Shown piece by piece: positions 1-9,486 of a stretch of DNA of 64,000 nucleotides. The translations under genes were made by a program, and so were the position numbers. The notes beneath the pieces are model-generated. The model did not search any database and had not been told where the DNA came from. It saw nothing but the letters and a program-made list of their open reading frames with translations. Location of the stretch: NCBI RefSeq assembly GCF_001957135.1, contig NZ_MPHK01000022.1, forward strand, positions 1 to 64,000, in the 5' to 3' direction. Within the stretch, counting starts at the first letter, position 1. Every line of letters starts with the position of its first letter. The DNA comes from Shewanella sp. UCD-KL21 (GTDB lineage Bacteria > Pseudomonadota > Gammaproteobacteria > Enterobacterales > Shewanellaceae).

Positions 1-215
1 CAGACTTCTTTTATGGATTGATTACGGATTAATCCCATCCACAGCACGAGCCAGACGGCTTGCTGCGCAGGCAAACGACGATTACGGATACTTGCCTTGT
101 TGGCTGAAAGTAATGATTGTTCTATCCACTGTGAATCGATAGCCTCCATTACAGAAGCATAATCTCCACTTTCTTCTACTGACTCATGAACTAACTCAAG
201 CTCTTGCGCAAACAT
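1..215 (-). CDS. IS4-family transposase, N-terminal part (cut by window edge)
   Basis: An open frame of 71 codons starts at the ATG at 215 and runs off the window with no stop. It contains IDSQWIEQSLL, then ASIRNRRLPAQQAVWLVLW and MGLIRNQSI, the pattern of the N-terminal domain of IS4-type transposases (about residues 25-70). The catalytic DDE domain would lie outside the window, so whether the gene is intact cannot be judged. The start lies directly behind a hairpin that buries its ribosome binding site. Confidence 0.75.
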   Translation of the reverse strand, partial: MFAQELELVHESVEESGDYASVMEAIDSQWIEQSLLSANKASIRNRRLPAQQAVWLVLWMGLIRNQSIKEV

Positions 216-220
216 AAAAA

Positions 221-248
221 AATCCCTACCAGAATACTGGTAGGGATT
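221..248 (-). promoter_or_regulatory. Hairpin masking the transposase ribosome binding site, also terminator-like
   Basis: A perfect 11-bp inverted repeat (221-231 with 238-248, 6-nt loop) sits just upstream of the transposase ATG. On the minus strand the 3' arm ends TAGGGATT and runs into seven T residues and then ATG. The arm therefore contains the likely Shine-Dalgarno TAGGG, and the structure also has the form of an intrinsic terminator. Such hairpins are known in IS10 and IS50 to block transposase synthesis from read-through transcripts; that role here is inferred. Confidence 0.7.
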
Positions 249-511
249 ATCATTCATCTGCAGGATCGTTCAAGTGTTCTTAACCGATCGGCATTACATC
301 AACGACAAGCTTATCCGATGCCGCAGCCTATTTGGGATACTCCGCCAAATCAAGGCAGCATTATTAACTAGCTCATTGTCGACAGGAGTATTAATGATAA
401 GGTGCTGTGAATAATATCGCTCAATTGCAGAGTATTAATAGACAATCGCATTTACGCTGGGCAAACTGTTTAAAGTGATTAAAAACAGTCTATAAAACAA
501 GGTTGCCAGCG

Positions 512-1114
512 GTGAAGGATAAAATAATTGCATTATCAGATGAGCAATTAATGTTGAATTATCAGCAAGGGGACTCGCTTGCCTTTGAGCAGCTGTATAG
601 CAAACATAAAGGCCCCTTGTATCGTTATTTTGTGCGCCAAATCAGCGATAAGCAATTAGCAGAAGATCTCTACCAAGACACGTGGGGCAAGGTGATAAAA
701 GCCGCGAGCAGTTATCAAGTTACTGCCAAGTTTACCACTTGGATTTATCGTATTGCCCATAACTTACTGATCGATCATGTGCGCGCGGTGAAACCACTGG
801 ATAAGCTTGCTGAAACCGCAGAAGACGGCATGGATAGCTTTGATGCCAGCACACTGGATAGTTCTCATAGCAGTCGCCCAGATGAGCAACTGCTTGATAG
901 CCAAAAAGGGCAATTATTAAAGACATGTATTAGTAAGTTACCTCAATTGCAAAGAGAGGCTTTTTTACTGAATATTGAATTGGGCTTAACGGCTACGGCA
1001 ATCAGTGATATTGCCGATGTAACCTTAGAGGCCACCAAAAGCCGCATTCGCTATGCCTATCAAAGTATCAAGCAATGTGTAGCGCTGAAATGGCAAGGGG
1101 CGGATCATGAGTGA
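512..1114 (+). CDS. ECF-family RNA polymerase sigma factor
   Basis: Sigma-70 family factor of the extracytoplasmic-function class, about 200 residues, which directs RNA polymerase to a dedicated promoter set. Region 2 (about residues 25-92) shows AEDLYQDTWGKV and FTTWIYRIAHNLLIDHVR. Region 4 (about 138-192) is a helix-turn-helix including LPQLQREAFLLNIELGL. Regions 1 and 3 are absent, as usual for the class. I start it at the GTG at 512, 9 nt after an AAGG; the in-frame TTG at 503 touches that AAGG and is less likely. The stop overlaps the next gene by 8 bp, the coupling typical of a sigma factor and its anti-sigma protein. The target promoters are unknown. Confidence 0.88.
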   Translation: MKDKIIALSDEQLMLNYQQGDSLAFEQLYSKHKGPLYRYFVRQISDKQLAEDLYQDTWGKVIKAASSYQVTAKFTTWIYRIAHNLLIDHVRAVKPLDKLAETAEDGMDSFDASTLDSSHSSRPDEQLLDSQKGQLLKTCISKLPQLQREAFLLNIELGLTATAISDIADVTLEATKSRIRYAYQSIKQCVALKWQGADHE

Positions 1115-1937
1115 TTCTAAAGATAAAAGCTCAGTTAACGATAAGACTGATGAACAGTTTGTGGCTTTGCAGCAAGAAATTAAAACCCTGTATCAGCAGG
1201 ATTTAGAAACGCCCCCCAAAGCGATGGATAAGGCTATCTTAGCCCAAGCTAAATTGAGCGCCGCTCCTGTTGAGCAGGCAAGAGCATCTCAAGGTGATTC
1301 AGCAGCCACCAATGTGGTGCAAGTGAGTTTTTGGCATAAGCATCGTTTAGGGCTGTCAACAGCGGCATCTGTGATGATCATTGCCAGTGTTATGTTAGTT
1401 AATCCAAACTTTACCCAACATGCCAATATCGATGCGGGTGACAGTGTGCCAATGGCAACCAAAGTCACTGAAACGCCTATTTCAGCAACAGCAACGACAG
1501 TTGAATCTGCCGCTGATGTGGCCCCAACTGTGACAACTAAAGTTATGCCTCAACAGCAGCATGAATCTATGTCTGCGGCTCAATCACAATCACAATCACA
1601 ATTACAATCACAATTACAATCACAACCAGAATCTCAGCCCCAAGTTCAATTACCAACGTCAGTGCAAACTCGTTCAGCTGTTACTGTTACGACCTCAACT
1701 AACAAGATTAACTCAGCTAACGCGACTAGGGCAGCCAACGCAGCTAAGGCAACAAACTCCATAAATGCAATCAAGCGTTTAGCTGAAATGTTAGATAACA
1801 AACAATTGGAGCAAGCGCAGGCATATTCGAAGGTTATTGAGCTGCAATTCCCTGAGATTATTCAGCAGCAGCATCCTCAATATCAGCAGTACCAAAAATT
1901 AAAGCAGCGCTTAAGCTTGCAACAATCGATTCAATAA
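1107..1937 (+). CDS. Putative membrane anti-sigma partner, low-complexity periplasmic part
   Basis: A 276-residue protein overlapping the sigma gene. The cytoplasmic N-terminus (about 1-78) is charged and helical (DEQFVALQQEIKTLYQQDLE), one membrane segment follows (about 82-101, LSTAASVMIIASVMLVN), then a long Ser/Thr/Gln/Ala-rich periplasmic stretch and a C-terminal helical Q-rich segment. This single-pass layout and the 8-bp overlap suggest a regulator that holds the sigma factor at the membrane. No zinc-binding anti-sigma motif (HxxxCxxC) is visible, so the role is inferred from context. The run of SQ and LQ dipeptides comes from a hexanucleotide repeat at 1581-1628. Confidence 0.65.
   Translation: MSDSKDKSSVNDKTDEQFVALQQEIKTLYQQDLETPPKAMDKAILAQAKLSAAPVEQARASQGDSAATNVVQVSFWHKHRLGLSTAASVMIIASVMLVNPNFTQHANIDAGDSVPMATKVTETPISATATTVESAADVAPTVTTKVMPQQQHESMSAAQSQSQSQLQSQLQSQPESQPQVQLPTSVQTRSAVTVTTSTNKINSANATRAANAAKATNSINAIKRLAEMLDNKQLEQAQAYSKVIELQFPEIIQQQHPQYQQYQKLKQRLSLQQSIQ
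1581..1628 (+). repeat. Hexanucleotide tandem repeat inside the putative anti-sigma gene
   Basis: Eight tandem 6-bp units of CAATCA or close variants (CAATTA, CAACCA) encode alternating Ser/Leu and Gln. The unit is a multiple of three, so copy-number change alters protein length without shifting the frame. Confidence 0.85.
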
Positions 1938-2010
1938 TGGCACTAGTGCGCTAACGGTAACATTGGCTCTAGCTTGACGATTTGTTGTCGAGCTCGTTGT
2001 CCAAAGCACC

Positions 2011-2044
2011 AAGGGTAACAACAAAAGTTGTTACCCTTTTTTTG
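2011..2044 (+). terminator. Intrinsic terminator after the sigma/anti-sigma pair
   Basis: Stem AAGGGTAACAAC (2011-2022) pairs perfectly with 2027-2038 around an AAAA loop and is followed by a T run. Confidence 0.9.
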
Positions 2045-2178
2045 CGGCGAATAAGTTAATTGTTACAAATTCTTAAACTTTTATCGCAATAAATACTGGG
2101 TTTTATACTGCTAAATCAGTTTAAGTTTGCTAGTTTGATTGCTTGAAAATAATAATATTTACAAGGACTTTTCTGACT

Positions 2179-5100
2179 ATGAAACTTCGCCATTCTGTTA
2201 GCGCCTGTTTATTAGCGCTTGGGCTGTTAAGCACATCCGCTCTTGCGGTTAATTCAGACAATCAAGGCTATTACCGCGCGCCAGCGCTACATGATCAAAC
2301 CTTGGTATTTACCGCCGAAGGCGATCTTTGGCTTAGTCAGTTAAATCAAACTTCAGCAACACGATTAACCACCCAAGCAGCAGAAGAAATCGATGCCGTG
2401 ATCTCAAAAGATGGTAATTGGCTTGCCTATAGCGCGAACTATGATGGTGCTACTGAAGTGTATGTCATGCCGATCAAAGGCGGCGTTGCCAAGCGAGTAA
2501 GCTTTGAAAATAGTCGCGTCAGATTGCAAGGCTGGACAGCCAGCGGGGAGGTTTTGTATGCCACCGATAATGCTAATGGGCCGGCAAATTACTGGGTACT
2601 TAAAACGGTAAATCCACAGACACTGCAATTAACGGATTTACCCCTAGCAGATGCGATTGAAGGCACGATTGATGATGCGGGCGAGTATGTTTATTTTACC
2701 CAGTTTGGCCTGCAAACCAGTGGTGATAACGCCAAAGTTTATCGTGGCGGCGCTTTAGGTGAAATTTGGCGATTTAAATTGGGCAGTAATCAAGAGGCGC
2801 AAAAGCTGACTGGAACACATAAAGGATCAGTAAGACAACCTATGCTGTGGCAAAACCGGCTTTATTTTATTAGCGACCAATCTGGCAATGATAATATCTG
2901 GTCGATGACGCTTGATGGCCAAGATGCTCAACAACATACCCAATTTAGCGCTTGGCAAGTCAGAGATGCGCAGTTAAATGATGGTCGAGTAGTGTTTCAG
3001 CATGGGGCAGATATTAAAGTCTTTAGCATTAATGATAGCAGTTCATCCCTAGTCGATATTAGTCTGACTTCAGATTTTCCCCATCGCCGCGAGCATTGGT
3101 TAAAAGATCCAATGGCATTTGCCACCTCAGTGGAATTAGCCGCCAGTGGCGATAAAGCGGTGATCACCGCCAGAAGTCATGTGGCCATAGCAAGTCATGA
3201 TGGTCGCCGCTTAATTCAAGTACAATCACCTGCTAACGCCCGCATTAGAAATGCGTTATTAAGTACTGATGGTAATTGGGTTTATGGCATCAGTGATGCC
3301 TCAGGCGAGCAAGAAATTTGGCAATTCCCCGCAGATGGTAGCGCAGGGGCGAAACAACTGACTAAAGATGGCAGTAGCTTAAGAACCAGCCTGCATTTGT
3401 CGCCCAATGGCCGCTATATTGCCCATGATGATTATGATGGCAATGTGTGGCTGCTGGATTTAAACAAAGGCAAAAATACTAAAATCATCACCAAGGGTGA
3501 AGGATTAGGAGAGTATCCCGATATCGTCTGGTCTGGTGATAGCCAATTTATTGCCTTAACCAAATTTGAAATGGGTCAACAGCGCCCACAAATCGTGCTG
3601 TATTCGGTTAATGATAATAAAGCCCAAGCCATTACCAGTGATAAATACGAGTCCTATTCACCCAGCTTTAGCCCTGACGGACAATGGTTATATTTTTTAT
3701 CAGCGCGGCACTTTAACGCCACCCCAGGTTCGCCTTGGGGTGATAGAAATATGGGGCCGATTTTTGATAAGCGCACTGAAATCTTTGCCATCGCCTTAAC
3801 TGAAAAGTCGGTATTTCCCTTCGTAAAACCAACCGAGCTCAATAGCAGTATCATTGCCGATGCGAAAGAGGCTAGAAGTCAGGCACAAAGCAATCAAAAA
3901 CTAAAAGTCGATTGGAATAATATTAGCCAAAGACTATGGCAAGTTCCGGTAGCATCTGGCAATTATTCTAGCTTAACCGCCAGTAAAGATAAGCTGTATT
4001 TACTCGATACAGTGGCAGATAAAAGCAGCTTAAAACTGGTGAAGTTTGATAACTTGTCGCCAGAGGTAACCGAGTTTTCCGCTGATATCAGCGACTATCA
4101 ACTATCAGCCGATGGTAAAAAATTACTGCTAAGAAAACAGGCTAATCCAAGTGAGCTACATATTGTTGATGCGGGTGATAAAATAGCCACAGAACTTAAA
4201 AATACTCAGGTTGATACCGCCCAGTGGCAGTTATCTATAGCGCCAATGCAAGAGTGGCAACAAATCTTTGAAGATGCCTGGTTAATGCACCGAGACTCCT
4301 TTTTTGACAAAAATATGCGCGGGGTTAATTGGCAGCAGGTGAAGCAAAAATATCAGCCGTTATTAGCCCGCTTAACTGATAGAAATGAGCTTAATGACCT
4401 GTTCAAACAAATGATGGGCGAGCTTGATTCATTGCACTCTCAAGTGCGCGGTGGTGATATTGCTAAAAACGACACTGCCACAGGGGCAAGTTTAGGGGCA
4501 CGGTTAGCGCAAACCTCAAAAGGGGTGCTGATTAATCACATTTATCGCAACGACCCAGAGCTACCAACGCAGGCATCACCGCTGGCCCGTATTGACGTTG
4601 ACGCCGCTGAGGGCGACATTATCAAAGCCATTAATGGTAAGCCTATCAGCAGTATTGCTCAGGTCAGTCAGCTACTGCGTAACCAAACCAATAAACAAGT
4701 GTTGCTGGAGTTAACCCGTGGTAAAAAAAGCCATCAAACGATTGTAGTGCCCCATGATAACCGCACCGATGCCAAGCTACGTTATTTAGACTGGGTCACC
4801 AATAATGCCGCCAAAGTCAGCAGCGCCAGTAAGGGTAACATTGGTTATTTACATCTGTATGCCATGGGCTCAGGGGATATTGAAAGCTTTGCCCGTGAGT
4901 TTTATACCAATTATGACAAAGACGGCTTAATCATTGATGTGCGCCGTAATCGCGGCGGTAATATCGATAGCTGGATTATTGAAAAATTATTGCGCCGTGC
5001 GTGGGCTTTTTGGCAGCCCACCCATGGCACTGCTAATACCAATATGCAGCAAACCTTTAGGGGACACTTAGTGGTGCTCGCCGATCAAATGACTTATTCA

Positions 5101-5472
5101 GATGGCGAGACTTTTTCAGCAGGCATTAAATCCTTAGGGTTAGCGCCGCTAATCGGTAAGCAAACCGCTGGCGCTGGGGTATGGCTTTCTGGGCGTAACA
5201 GCCTAACGGATAAAGGCATGGCAAGAGTGGCAGAGTATCCACAATATGCTATCGATGGCAGTTGGATTGTTGAAGGTCACGGAGTTGAGCCGGATATTGA
5301 GGTAGATAACTTACCTTTTGCTACATTCTCGGGCCAAGATGCCCAGCTTGAAACTGCCATTCGTTATTTAAAAGATGAGCTGATCCAAAAGCCAATTCCG
5401 CCGTTAAAAGCGAAGCCAATTCCTGCAAGCGGATTTGCCGCAGATACTAAAGCGCAATTTAAAATGCGCTAA
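2179..5472 (+). CDS. Tricorn-type S41 peptidase with beta-propeller repeats
   Basis: A secreted or periplasmic peptidase of 1097 residues. The signal peptide MKLRHSVSACLLALGLL with ALA cleavage supports the ATG at 2179 (AAGGA 12 nt upstream) rather than the in-frame TTG at 2143. Two propeller regions of WD40-like repeats fill about residues 35-640 (for example FSPDGQWLYFLSARH). A tricorn C1 helical domain follows at about 690-768, a PDZ domain at about 770-855, and the S41 catalytic domain from about 885. Tricorn catalytic positions are recognisable: S751-L752-H753 in ELDSLHSQV and Ser974 in YSDGETFSAG. Known tricorn proteases trim peptides released by larger proteases. The gene stands alone between two terminators. 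Confidence 0.88.
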   Translation: MKLRHSVSACLLALGLLSTSALAVNSDNQGYYRAPALHDQTLVFTAEGDLWLSQLNQTSATRLTTQAAEEIDAVISKDGNWLAYSANYDGATEVYVMPIKGGVAKRVSFENSRVRLQGWTASGEVLYATDNANGPANYWVLKTVNPQTLQLTDLPLADAIEGTIDDAGEYVYFTQFGLQTSGDNAKVYRGGALGEIWRFKLGSNQEAQKLTGTHKGSVRQPMLWQNRLYFISDQSGNDNIWSMTLDGQDAQQHTQFSAWQVRDAQLNDGRVVFQHGADIKVFSINDSSSSLVDISLTSDFPHRREHWLKDPMAFATSVELAASGDKAVITARSHVAIASHDGRRLIQVQSPANARIRNALLSTDGNWVYGISDASGEQEIWQFPADGSAGAKQLTKDGSSLRTSLHLSPNGRYIAHDDYDGNVWLLDLNKGKNTKIITKGEGLGEYPDIVWSGDSQFIALTKFEMGQQRPQIVLYSVNDNKAQAITSDKYESYSPSFSPDGQWLYFLSARHFNATPGSPWGDRNMGPIFDKRTEIFAIALTEKSVFPFVKPTELNSSIIADAKEARSQAQSNQKLKVDWNNISQRLWQVPVASGNYSSLTASKDKLYLLDTVADKSSLKLVKFDNLSPEVTEFSADISDYQLSADGKKLLLRKQANPSELHIVDAGDKIATELKNTQVDTAQWQLSIAPMQEWQQIFEDAWLMHRDSFFDKNMRGVNWQQVKQKYQPLLARLTDRNELNDLFKQMMGELDSLHSQVRGGDIAKNDTATGASLGARLAQTSKGVLINHIYRNDPELPTQASPLARIDVDAAEGDIIKAINGKPISSIAQVSQLLRNQTNKQVLLELTRGKKSHQTIVVPHDNRTDAKLRYLDWVTNNAAKVSSASKGNIGYLHLYAMGSGDIESFAREFYTNYDKDGLIIDVRRNRGGNIDSWIIEKLLRRAWAFWQPTHGTANTNMQQTFRGHLVVLADQMTYSDGETFSAGIKSLGLAPLIGKQTAGAGVWLSGRNSLTDKGMARVAEYPQYAIDGSWIVEGHGVEPDIEVDNLPFATFSGQDAQLETAIRYLKDELIQKPIPPLKAKPIPASGFAADTKAQFKMR

Positions 5473-5501
5473 CTCAGTAAAGCTTAATAAATAACGGTAA
5501 A

Positions 5502-5535
5502 AAAACCGATATCAAGTCAAATTGATATCGGTTTT
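5502..5535. terminator. Bidirectional terminator between the tricorn gene and osmC-like gene
   Basis: A 14-bp stem AAAACCGATATCAA pairs with 5522-5535 around a 6-nt loop, with A and T runs on the two sides. It serves both convergent genes. Confidence 0.88.
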
Positions 5536-5569
5536 ATTATTTGTAAATACAGCCTTTAGCAGGCATTTA

Positions 5570-6013
5570 TCAGCCGTTAATTGCTACTTCTGAATTAACA
5601 CTATTGGCGATAAAGCAATTGGCGTGGGCTTTGTCATGGATTTTATTAATCACTTCCTGACTTACTTCAATGCCGTCTGCAAAAGTTACCACTGGATTCA
5701 AGGTCATTTTGGTCACTGACAGCTTACCGTTAGCATTTTTGCCGAGTTCTGCTTTGGCATTATCAACATAGGTTTCAACTGTTAAGCGTTTTAAGTGGGC
5801 AATGGCTAAAAACGTTAGCATATGGCAAGACGATAAGGCTGCTAGCAAACTTTCTTCAGGATTAATTTTGGCTTCATTGCCTTTATATTCAGGCGCAGAA
5901 GAGGCGTGAACAACTTGGCCTGTACCAAATTCGATTTGGTGATCCCGGTTAAACTCTGGCGCTTGATGATCAAAATGATCTGCTTGCCATTTTACCGTTA
6001 ACTTAAAACCCAT
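5570..6013 (-). CDS. OsmC-family thiol peroxidase-like protein
   Basis: A cytoplasmic protein of about 147 residues of the OsmC/Ohr fold, a family that reduces organic or lipid hydroperoxides with two reactive cysteines. The first cysteine lies in ESLLAALSSCHMLTFL and the second in KAHANCFIANS, as in OsmC. Two adjacent ATG codons (6016 and 6013) follow AAAGGA; the second has the better 6-nt spacing. It is a single gene, convergent with the tricorn protease. The substrate cannot be predicted; the sequence looks like a general OsmC member rather than Ohr. Confidence 0.88.
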   Translation of the reverse strand: MGFKLTVKWQADHFDHQAPEFNRDHQIEFGTGQVVHASSAPEYKGNEAKINPEESLLAALSSCHMLTFLAIAHLKRLTVETYVDNAKAELGKNANGKLSVTKMTLNPVVTFADGIEVSQEVINKIHDKAHANCFIANSVNSEVAING

Positions 6014-6426
6014 CATTTATCCTTTGTATACAATTTCAAACACTTAGTGAGTAACCTTGTTAATACTGTCATTAGAAGCATTACTCAAATGGTTTAGCTG
6101 GAAAAGTATTCTACCTGAGTGAGTGACGAAATCTACCTCCCCTTAGATATTTAATGACTAGCCTATAGCCAAAAGTGGATTGGCGCGGATAGTGTAAATA
6201 TTAATCATAGTGAGCAAATGGCTTTTAGTATTTGATTACATCAACTTAGCGGTAGTTTTATTAATCAACATGTTAATAAGATGTTATGAATACGTATGCA
6301 GTAAATTGAGGCTAGCACAGAAGCATGGCTAGTATATCTGGATAATAATGCCTGATATTCCATTAGTCTGAGCGGTATAACTGAATGTTGGGTGACTATA
6401 AAAACCAGTATGGTGAGGGAAACTCA
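6014..6426 (+). promoter_or_regulatory. Divergent control region of osmC-like and starch-uptake genes
   Basis: About 410 bp without a gene. It must contain the promoter of the TonB receptor/pullulanase pair. The only distinct element I see is an inverted repeat TTATTAA (6258-6264), 8-nt spacer, TTAATAA (6273-6279), which could be an operator. I see no convincing CRP site or clear -35/-10 pair. Confidence 0.4.
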
Positions 6427-9408
6427 ATGTTCAATTGTAAACCTAGTGTTTTATCGCTAGCGCTAGCTGCTGCGGGGATCGGATTTACTTTTTCATCCGA
6501 TATAGCGCTTGCTGCCGATGACATCAATACCGAAAAAACGCAGGTCGCCAATGCGGCTGAAACACAAAACCAACCTCTAGCGGTAGAAAATCAAAAACCA
6601 ACAACAGCGAATAATCGTGTCGCAGAAGATGATATTGAGGTGATTAGTGTTAAAGGCTATAGCCGCAGTTTGATTGACTCTTTAAATGCCAAACGTTACG
6701 GCGATACCGTGTCGGAGCAATTATCAGCCGATGATCTAGGCGCCTTGCCTGATGTATCAATGGCGGATGCATTAACCCGTTTACCGGGCATTTCAGCAGT
6801 GCGTACCGGGGGACAAGCCGCTGAAATTAACATTCGTGGTATGTCTGGCGGGTTTGTATTTTCAACCTTAAATGGCCGTGAGCAAGTATCGACAAGTGGC
6901 TCACGCAGTATTGAATTTGACCAATATCCATCTGAACTTATCAGCTCAGCAGCTGTATACAAATCGCCTAAAGCGTCATTAATTGAAGGCGGCGTAGCGG
7001 GGACTGTCGAGCTTTCAACAGTGAGCCCGTTAAGCAAAGACAAGCAACACAGTTTTACTGCCAATGTCCGTGGTATGTACAACGATCGCGCAGACGAAGT
7101 TTACGGCGCTGAAGAGTTTGGTTCACGTTTAAGCTTTTCATATCAAGGTAAGTTTTTAGAAGACACCTTAGGCGTCGCGGTCGGTTATGCGCGCCTTGAG
7201 CAGCCCAGTGTCGCCACCCAATTTGTGGGCTTTGCGTATAACGGTTCGTTAGATGTAGACGGCCTAGAAAATGATACCAACGGCCCAATTGGCGATGATG
7301 GTGACATGAGCAATGCTCATAAAGAATACTTAGGTGAAGGTTTTGAACTACAGCATTTGGGCGGCGTTGAAACTCGTAATGGCTACATGGGGGCGATTGA
7401 ATGGGCGCCGGTTGATAACTTTGTTTTAAAAGCTGACGCCTTTATTTCACGTTTTGACAGTGAAGCATTTGCTCGCGGTTTTAGGGTTAAACTTGATGGT
7501 GAAAATGCCAATATTCATAACCCTGTGTTAGATGGTAATGCGGTGATTGGTGGTAATTTTGGCCGTAAATCAAAAGACAGTAATACCCGTGTTGAAATCG
7601 TCAATGATGATAATCAAGACTTTGATGAAGTAAATAGTTTTGGCATTAATGCCGATTGGCAAGTTACTGATAATTTAAACGTCAATTTAGATGTGTCCTT
7701 GTCATCTGCTAAAAGTGATTTTCGTAATGGTTTGCTATGGGCTAACGTTGCCGAGGACGCCACCATTGACTCACCAGTATTTGATAATGATGTGGCAATC
7801 AATTATTTACTCAATGGTTTAGACCTACCCGATGTGGGTTTTAGTCAGGCTGATGCTTTTTCAGATATAGATAAAGTGATGGTCAGTAAATACGGCATTT
7901 ACCCTTATGAAAATGAAGATGAATTAACAGCATTTCGTTTAGACTTTACCTACGAATTAAATAGCAGCTTTATTTCAAGCATCGAGTTTGGTGGCCGTTA
8001 CTCAGATCGAACCTATTCAAATGATCGCTCGGTATTTGAATATGGTGCAGATAATGCTTTTTCAGATTCTCAGCCACCGTTACGACTGACTGATGACATG
8101 ACAACGGTCGTAAATTGGGAAGGGGATTTTGGTTACTTCCCATCCTACCTTGCAATTGACGTTGATAAAGCCCTCAATGCTTGGTTTCCTGGTGGCACCC
8201 CACAACCAGTACAAACTTGGGGTAATTCAGAAGGGGTTATTGACGCGAAGGGTTATGAAAATGGTTACTCGTGGACCATGCTACAAAGCGGAGAGGTATA
8301 CGAAGAAGTCTTCTCTGGTTATGTGATGGCCAACATCGATCTTGAAATTGGAAACTTACCAATAACCGGTAACTTTGGCGTTCGTGTTGTTAATACCGAC
8401 CAGTCAGCCACCATGTTGCAAAATGTGGGTGATGCTCCTGAACTCGGTGCGCAAAATATCACAGATGACATCGGCATTATCAATCAACACTATGCGCGCA
8501 CTATTCAAGGTATTAGCTATACAGATTACTTGCCATCGATAAACCTTAACTTCAAGTTAAATGACGAATCTCTGCTGCGTTTCGCTGCGGCTAAAGTGAT
8601 GTCTCGTCCGCCGATCAATCGTCTTGCTGGTGATATCAGTGCGACAGTCTCTGATGATGGTGAAATTAATGGCTCCAGTACTAACAACCCTTTTTTAAAA
8701 CCATTTTATGCCGATCAGTATGACTTATCTTATGAATACTACCTCGATGACGGTGCGATTGTAGCTGCAGTTTTCTACAAAAATATTGACTCCTTCATTG
8801 ATACGATTGGTATCACAGATTTCGATTTTGCAGGCAACGGCTTCAATGTGCCTGAATTCAAAGATCTCGATAATCAATCACGGGTTCCAACCTATAACGG
8901 TACCTATACCACGGCAGTAAATAATGCCAATGGGGGTTATATTCGTGGCCTCGAATTAGCTTACACCCAAGTATTTTCAACCCTGCCTGATGCTTGGTCA
9001 GGCTTAGGTTTTAATGCCAGTTATTCCTATACCGAATCCGAGGTTGAATCAATCACAAGTTTAGGTGGTGATACCACCATTCAATCATTACCGGGATTAT
9101 CTAATAACGTTGCCAATGCGACTTTGTTTTATTCCTATGAAGGGTTTGAAACCCGAGTGAGTGCGCGTTATCGAGATGAGTTTGTGTCTGAGCAAGTGGC
9201 GATTAATGAGCAAGTGGTTAACTTTGATGGCGAAACAGTCATTGATTATCAGGCATCGTACCAAGTCACCGATGGCCTTGGGGTGCTATTTCAAGTGAAC
9301 AACTTAACCGACGAGCCAACCAAGAGTTACTTTGGTACCGAAAACAAGACCGGCACCATTCAATACTTTGGCCGTGAATACTATTTGGGGTTCACCTATG
9401 CAATGTAA
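6427..9408 (+). CDS. TonB-dependent outer-membrane receptor, probably for starch oligosaccharides
   Basis: A 993-residue TonB-dependent transporter. The ATG at 6427 follows GAGGGA by 6 nt and gives a signal peptide ending in ALA near residue 29. A linker and a TonB-box-like stretch (about 60-68, IEVISVKGY) precede the plug domain (about 70-200, LGALPDVSMADALTRLPGI). The rest is a 22-strand-type barrel ending GFTYAM. The plug resembles the large-receptor class common in Xanthomonas and marine gammaproteobacteria, often used for carbohydrates. The pullulanase follows 78 bp later with no terminator, so malto-oligosaccharides are the likely ligand. That assignment is inferred from the neighbour. 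Confidence 0.88.
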   Translation: MFNCKPSVLSLALAAAGIGFTFSSDIALAADDINTEKTQVANAAETQNQPLAVENQKPTTANNRVAEDDIEVISVKGYSRSLIDSLNAKRYGDTVSEQLSADDLGALPDVSMADALTRLPGISAVRTGGQAAEINIRGMSGGFVFSTLNGREQVSTSGSRSIEFDQYPSELISSAAVYKSPKASLIEGGVAGTVELSTVSPLSKDKQHSFTANVRGMYNDRADEVYGAEEFGSRLSFSYQGKFLEDTLGVAVGYARLEQPSVATQFVGFAYNGSLDVDGLENDTNGPIGDDGDMSNAHKEYLGEGFELQHLGGVETRNGYMGAIEWAPVDNFVLKADAFISRFDSEAFARGFRVKLDGENANIHNPVLDGNAVIGGNFGRKSKDSNTRVEIVNDDNQDFDEVNSFGINADWQVTDNLNVNLDVSLSSAKSDFRNGLLWANVAEDATIDSPVFDNDVAINYLLNGLDLPDVGFSQADAFSDIDKVMVSKYGIYPYENEDELTAFRLDFTYELNSSFISSIEFGGRYSDRTYSNDRSVFEYGADNAFSDSQPPLRLTDDMTTVVNWEGDFGYFPSYLAIDVDKALNAWFPGGTPQPVQTWGNSEGVIDAKGYENGYSWTMLQSGEVYEEVFSGYVMANIDLEIGNLPITGNFGVRVVNTDQSATMLQNVGDAPELGAQNITDDIGIINQHYARTIQGISYTDYLPSINLNFKLNDESLLRFAAAKVMSRPPINRLAGDISATVSDDGEINGSSTNNPFLKPFYADQYDLSYEYYLDDGAIVAAVFYKNIDSFIDTIGITDFDFAGNGFNVPEFKDLDNQSRVPTYNGTYTTAVNNANGGYIRGLELAYTQVFSTLPDAWSGLGFNASYSYTESEVESITSLGGDTTIQSLPGLSNNVANATLFYSYEGFETRVSARYRDEFVSEQVAINEQVVNFDGETVIDYQASYQVTDGLGVLFQVNNLTDEPTKSYFGTENKTGTIQYFGREYYLGFTYAM

Positions 9409-9486
9409 TCAGTTGATTGAGTTTCAAGATAATAAAAACCAAATATCACGTTTGATAAAAACATATTTAATGGGGAGAGCTCACTC

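Larger units (their letters stand above)
1..296 (-). mobile_element. IS4-family insertion sequence, one end only
   Basis: The left edge of the window is the 5' end of an insertion sequence read on the minus strand. It holds the first 71 codons of a transposase and an outer end that, on the minus strand, starts TAATGCCGATCGGTTAAG, resembling the terminal inverted repeats of one IS4 subgroup. The outer end is placed at about 296. The other end and the target-site duplication are outside the window. The element stops about 215 bp before the sigma factor start and could influence its expression. Confidence 0.75.

Noticed and set aside
1561..1764. A His/Asn-rich overlapping frame in the putative anti-sigma gene
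   Set aside because: It is the +1 reading of the CAATCA repeat and has no start context of its own.
6696..7082. A 128-codon minus-strand frame inside the TonB receptor
   Set aside because: It lies fully within a well-supported gene, has no ribosome site and no recognisable domain.
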